Positions 23,536 to 24,798 of a stretch of DNA of 24,798 nt are shown here, in pieces (positions within the stretch are counted from its first letter, which is position 1; each line of letters begins with the position of its first letter). A program made the position numbers and the translations under genes. Under the pieces are notes generated by a model. It was given only the letters and a program-made list of their open reading frames with translations, was not told the origin of the DNA and made no database searches. The DNA comes from JAYUKV01 sp043764135 (GTDB taxonomy: Bacteria > Patescibacteriota > JACMRA01), in contig JAYUKV010000148.1 of assembly GCA_043764135.1 (NCBI GenBank), positions 1 to 24,798 on the forward strand, written 5' to 3'.

Positions 23536-23564
23536 ATTATATCATAAGATTTTATCATTTGCAA
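23536..23564 (-). promoter_or_regulatory. Promoter of the 175-residue protein gene (leaderless)
   Basis: Minus strand TTGCAA (23564-23559), 17-base spacer ending TGA, perfect TATAAT (23541-23536), then five bases to the ATG at 23530. Confidence 0.75.
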
Positions 23565-23623
23565 ACGTCAAATTGAAGCTGCTTAATTACAATTAATTTT
23601 AAATTTTTTAACAACATATTTTT

Positions 23624-24511
23624 TTAATCAAAATAACCATTGTCTTCAATCACACTTTTGCCTGATTTATCAAATTTTACTTTTTCCATTAATTCAGAGA
23701 GTTCCAACTCTTCATAAATTGGAGAAACAGTTTCTATCTCTCCATCAACTATCTCAGAAGATAAATAAATTGAAATAGTAGAAGTATTATTATTGTATTC
23801 AAGTGTAACGTTTTTGAACGTAAAATATGAAAAATTTTGATTAGAAATAACTTTTTTTGAATTTTTGATATTCCAATTAGTCCACTGAGATATTTTCGTA
23901 AGCGGGTTAATTTCTTGGCTTACTTTAAGCTCAGTATTATCCACAGGTACAATTTCTGGAGTTTGTGATTCAATATTTAATAAGTCGATTTGTCTAAGAA
24001 TCTCTTGCGCTCCAGAGTATTTTTCTTTGCGCCCTTTGATTCGATAGTTACCGTCAAAATCTTTGATAATATCTATACCATTAACACCAAATACAAAAGA
24101 ATTCCTTCTAACCTCTCCAACTTCCAGAATTTGAACTAAGTCTTCATGATAATCGGTTATTTCTGAACTAACACCAACATTAGAATCAGCGGCTAAGAAT
24201 TCTTTACTCACTGATTTAAGTGCAATATTGTGTTTTAACGATTCTATTGTTGGTAATACAATATTTTTACTTTGTTCCTCTGCTGGTATTGGTTGATCTA
24301 CAAGATTTTCAAATCTATCTCTTGCTTCATCAGTTTTTTGAATTTCATTAAGAGTTAATATATTCCCCACCATCCTTTCTAAATCAATACCAGCATCGTT
24401 TTGATCAATTGGTTGATAAGACTCAAATTCTTGTATATTTTGGTAAAGTCTGACCATCTCTAAGAATTCTGTGGTATCATCAAACTTTTCTTCAACTGAT
24501 GTTTCACCCAT
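23624..24511 (-). CDS. Unknown repeat-containing protein, probably 5'-truncated
   Basis: From the first ATG (24511) the product is 295 residues, acidic, without signal or membrane segments and of no known family. The reading frame stays open and protein-like for another 204 bases upstream, to 24715, without any ATG, GTG or TTG. The upstream part contains TATFEANGVKCKRNNDGTYS, which resembles FVFGVNGIDIIKDFDGNYRI at about residues 139-158 of the ATG-started protein, so the two are copies of a repeated domain, each followed by a helix (EFLEMVRLYQNI and EILRQIDLLNIE). A third, weaker copy may be FTFKNVTLEYNNNTSTISI. The ATG is therefore probably internal, and the true 5' end has been cut off at the hairpins near the window edge. 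No ribosome binding site supports 24511. Confidence 0.65.
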   Translation of the reverse strand: MGETSVEEKFDDTTEFLEMVRLYQNIQEFESYQPIDQNDAGIDLERMVGNILTLNEIQKTDEARDRFENLVDQPIPAEEQSKNIVLPTIESLKHNIALKSVSKEFLAADSNVGVSSEITDYHEDLVQILEVGEVRRNSFVFGVNGIDIIKDFDGNYRIKGRKEKYSGAQEILRQIDLLNIESQTPEIVPVDNTELKVSQEINPLTKISQWTNWNIKNSKKVISNQNFSYFTFKNVTLEYNNNTSTISIYLSSEIVDGEIETVSPIYEELELSELMEKVKFDKSGKSVIEDNGYFD

Positions 24512-24715
24512 CGGTTTATATATTGAATATGTTCCATCGTTATTACGTTTACATTTTACTCCATTAGCTTCAAATGTTGCTGTCCAAGATTGACGCCCAT
24601 TTATAAGATTGTATTTAAGACTATCTTTATTAAATGTAATATCTGGATCAATTGTTCTTAGATCATTTGCAATTTGTGCGGTTATAAAAGATAGATTTTT
24701 ACCAGAGCTGTCCCA
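24512..24715 (-). other. Coding-like 5' extension without a start codon
   Basis: In frame with the unknown gene below it, 68 codons read as ordinary protein (for example SFITAQIANDLRTIDPDITF) from a TAG at 24718-24716. No possible start codon occurs. It looks like the remains of a longer gene. Confidence 0.6.
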
Positions 24716-24732
24716 CTAAACACGGGACAGCT
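24706..24732. repeat. 9-bp hairpin at the break in the unknown gene
   Basis: AGCTGTCCC (24706-24714) and GGGACAGCT (24724-24732) are a perfect inverted repeat around a 9-base loop, followed by TTCTTTGTCCC, which can also pair with GGGACA. It is more GC-rich than the surroundings and marks the end of the coding-like sequence: a terminator or the end of a mobile element. Confidence 0.7.
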
Positions 24733-24773
24733 TTCTTTGTCCCAAAATACCTAAACAAACCTCTTCTCTGTTG

Positions 24774-24797
24774 CACAAAGACCGAATGGTCTTTGTG
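24774..24797. repeat. 10-bp hairpin at the window edge
   Basis: CACAAAGACC (24774-24783) and GGTCTTTGTG (24788-24797) are a perfect inverted repeat around GAAT. With the neighbouring hairpin it forms a structured terminal segment cut by the window end. Confidence 0.7.
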
Positions 24798-24798
24798 G

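Noticed and set aside
33..24511. TGA as a sense codon (Gly or Trp)
   Set aside because: Long genes are unbroken under the standard code, with Trp as TGG and Gly as GGN; TGA seems simply unused as stop.
1..24798. CRISPR array, tRNA or rRNA genes
   Set aside because: No regularly spaced repeats, and no cloverleaf or rRNA core sequence, were noticed on either strand.

Overview
The window is low in G+C and gene-dense. It mixes AGGAGG-type ribosome binding sites with several genes whose ATG lies 5-13 bases after a -10 box, so some messages are probably leaderless. Small size of intergenic gaps, many unrecognised proteins, a DUF2207 protein with a Gly-rich GGGGSW tail, a surface protein with a sortase-like tail and very AT-rich codons suggest a Candidate Phyla Radiation (Patescibacteria) bacterium or another small low-GC, cell-wall-anchoring bacterium. 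This is inference; no rRNA, tRNA or ribosomal protein gene is present to place it. All 20 main genes stop with TAA (11) or TAG (9) and none with TGA. Tryptophan is TGG and long frames are intact, so TGA is not an ordinary sense codon here.

Layout. 1-5.4 kb: a coiled-coil protein of unknown function (minus) divergent from a 1205-residue DEAH-box SF2 helicase (plus), which ends at a strong intrinsic terminator. 5.4-10.5 kb: a copper-handling cluster on the plus strand, with a membrane-anchored DUF305 protein, a long hairpin, a CopB-type (CPH motif) copper ATPase with a His-rich head, then a secreted surface protein with an LSRTG sorting-like tail. 10.5-14.2 kb, minus strand: an ABC exporter with a possible leader attenuator, and a three-gene operon of unknown small proteins whose middle gene carries a frameshift. 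A small broken plus-strand gene lies between them.

14.2-17.0 kb, minus strand: a three-gene operon with 1-base gaps, encoding a YcgQ/YcgR-like pair (TIGR03943/DUF1980 protein plus ArsP_1/DUF318 permease) and a membrane-anchored propeller-like protein. 17.0-19.6 kb: two translationally coupled membrane proteins (minus) divergent from an unknown 187-residue protein. 19.7-20.1 kb: an Spx/ArsC-family protein. 20.05-20.81 kb: about 750 bases with no long gene, but with a convincing minus-strand transcription unit (promoter, 29-codon ORF with ribosome binding site, terminator). 20.8-22.9 kb: a DUF2207 membrane protein followed by an RBBP9/YdeN-like hydrolase whose frame is broken at a (TA)5 repeat. 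23.0-24.8 kb: two unknown minus-strand genes. The second continues upstream without a start codon until it meets a pair of GC-rich hairpins at the window edge, which looks like truncation by a mobile element or other junction.

Three genes share small indels in homopolymers or short repeats. These may be real mutations, phase-variable tracts or uncorrected assembly errors; raw reads would decide.
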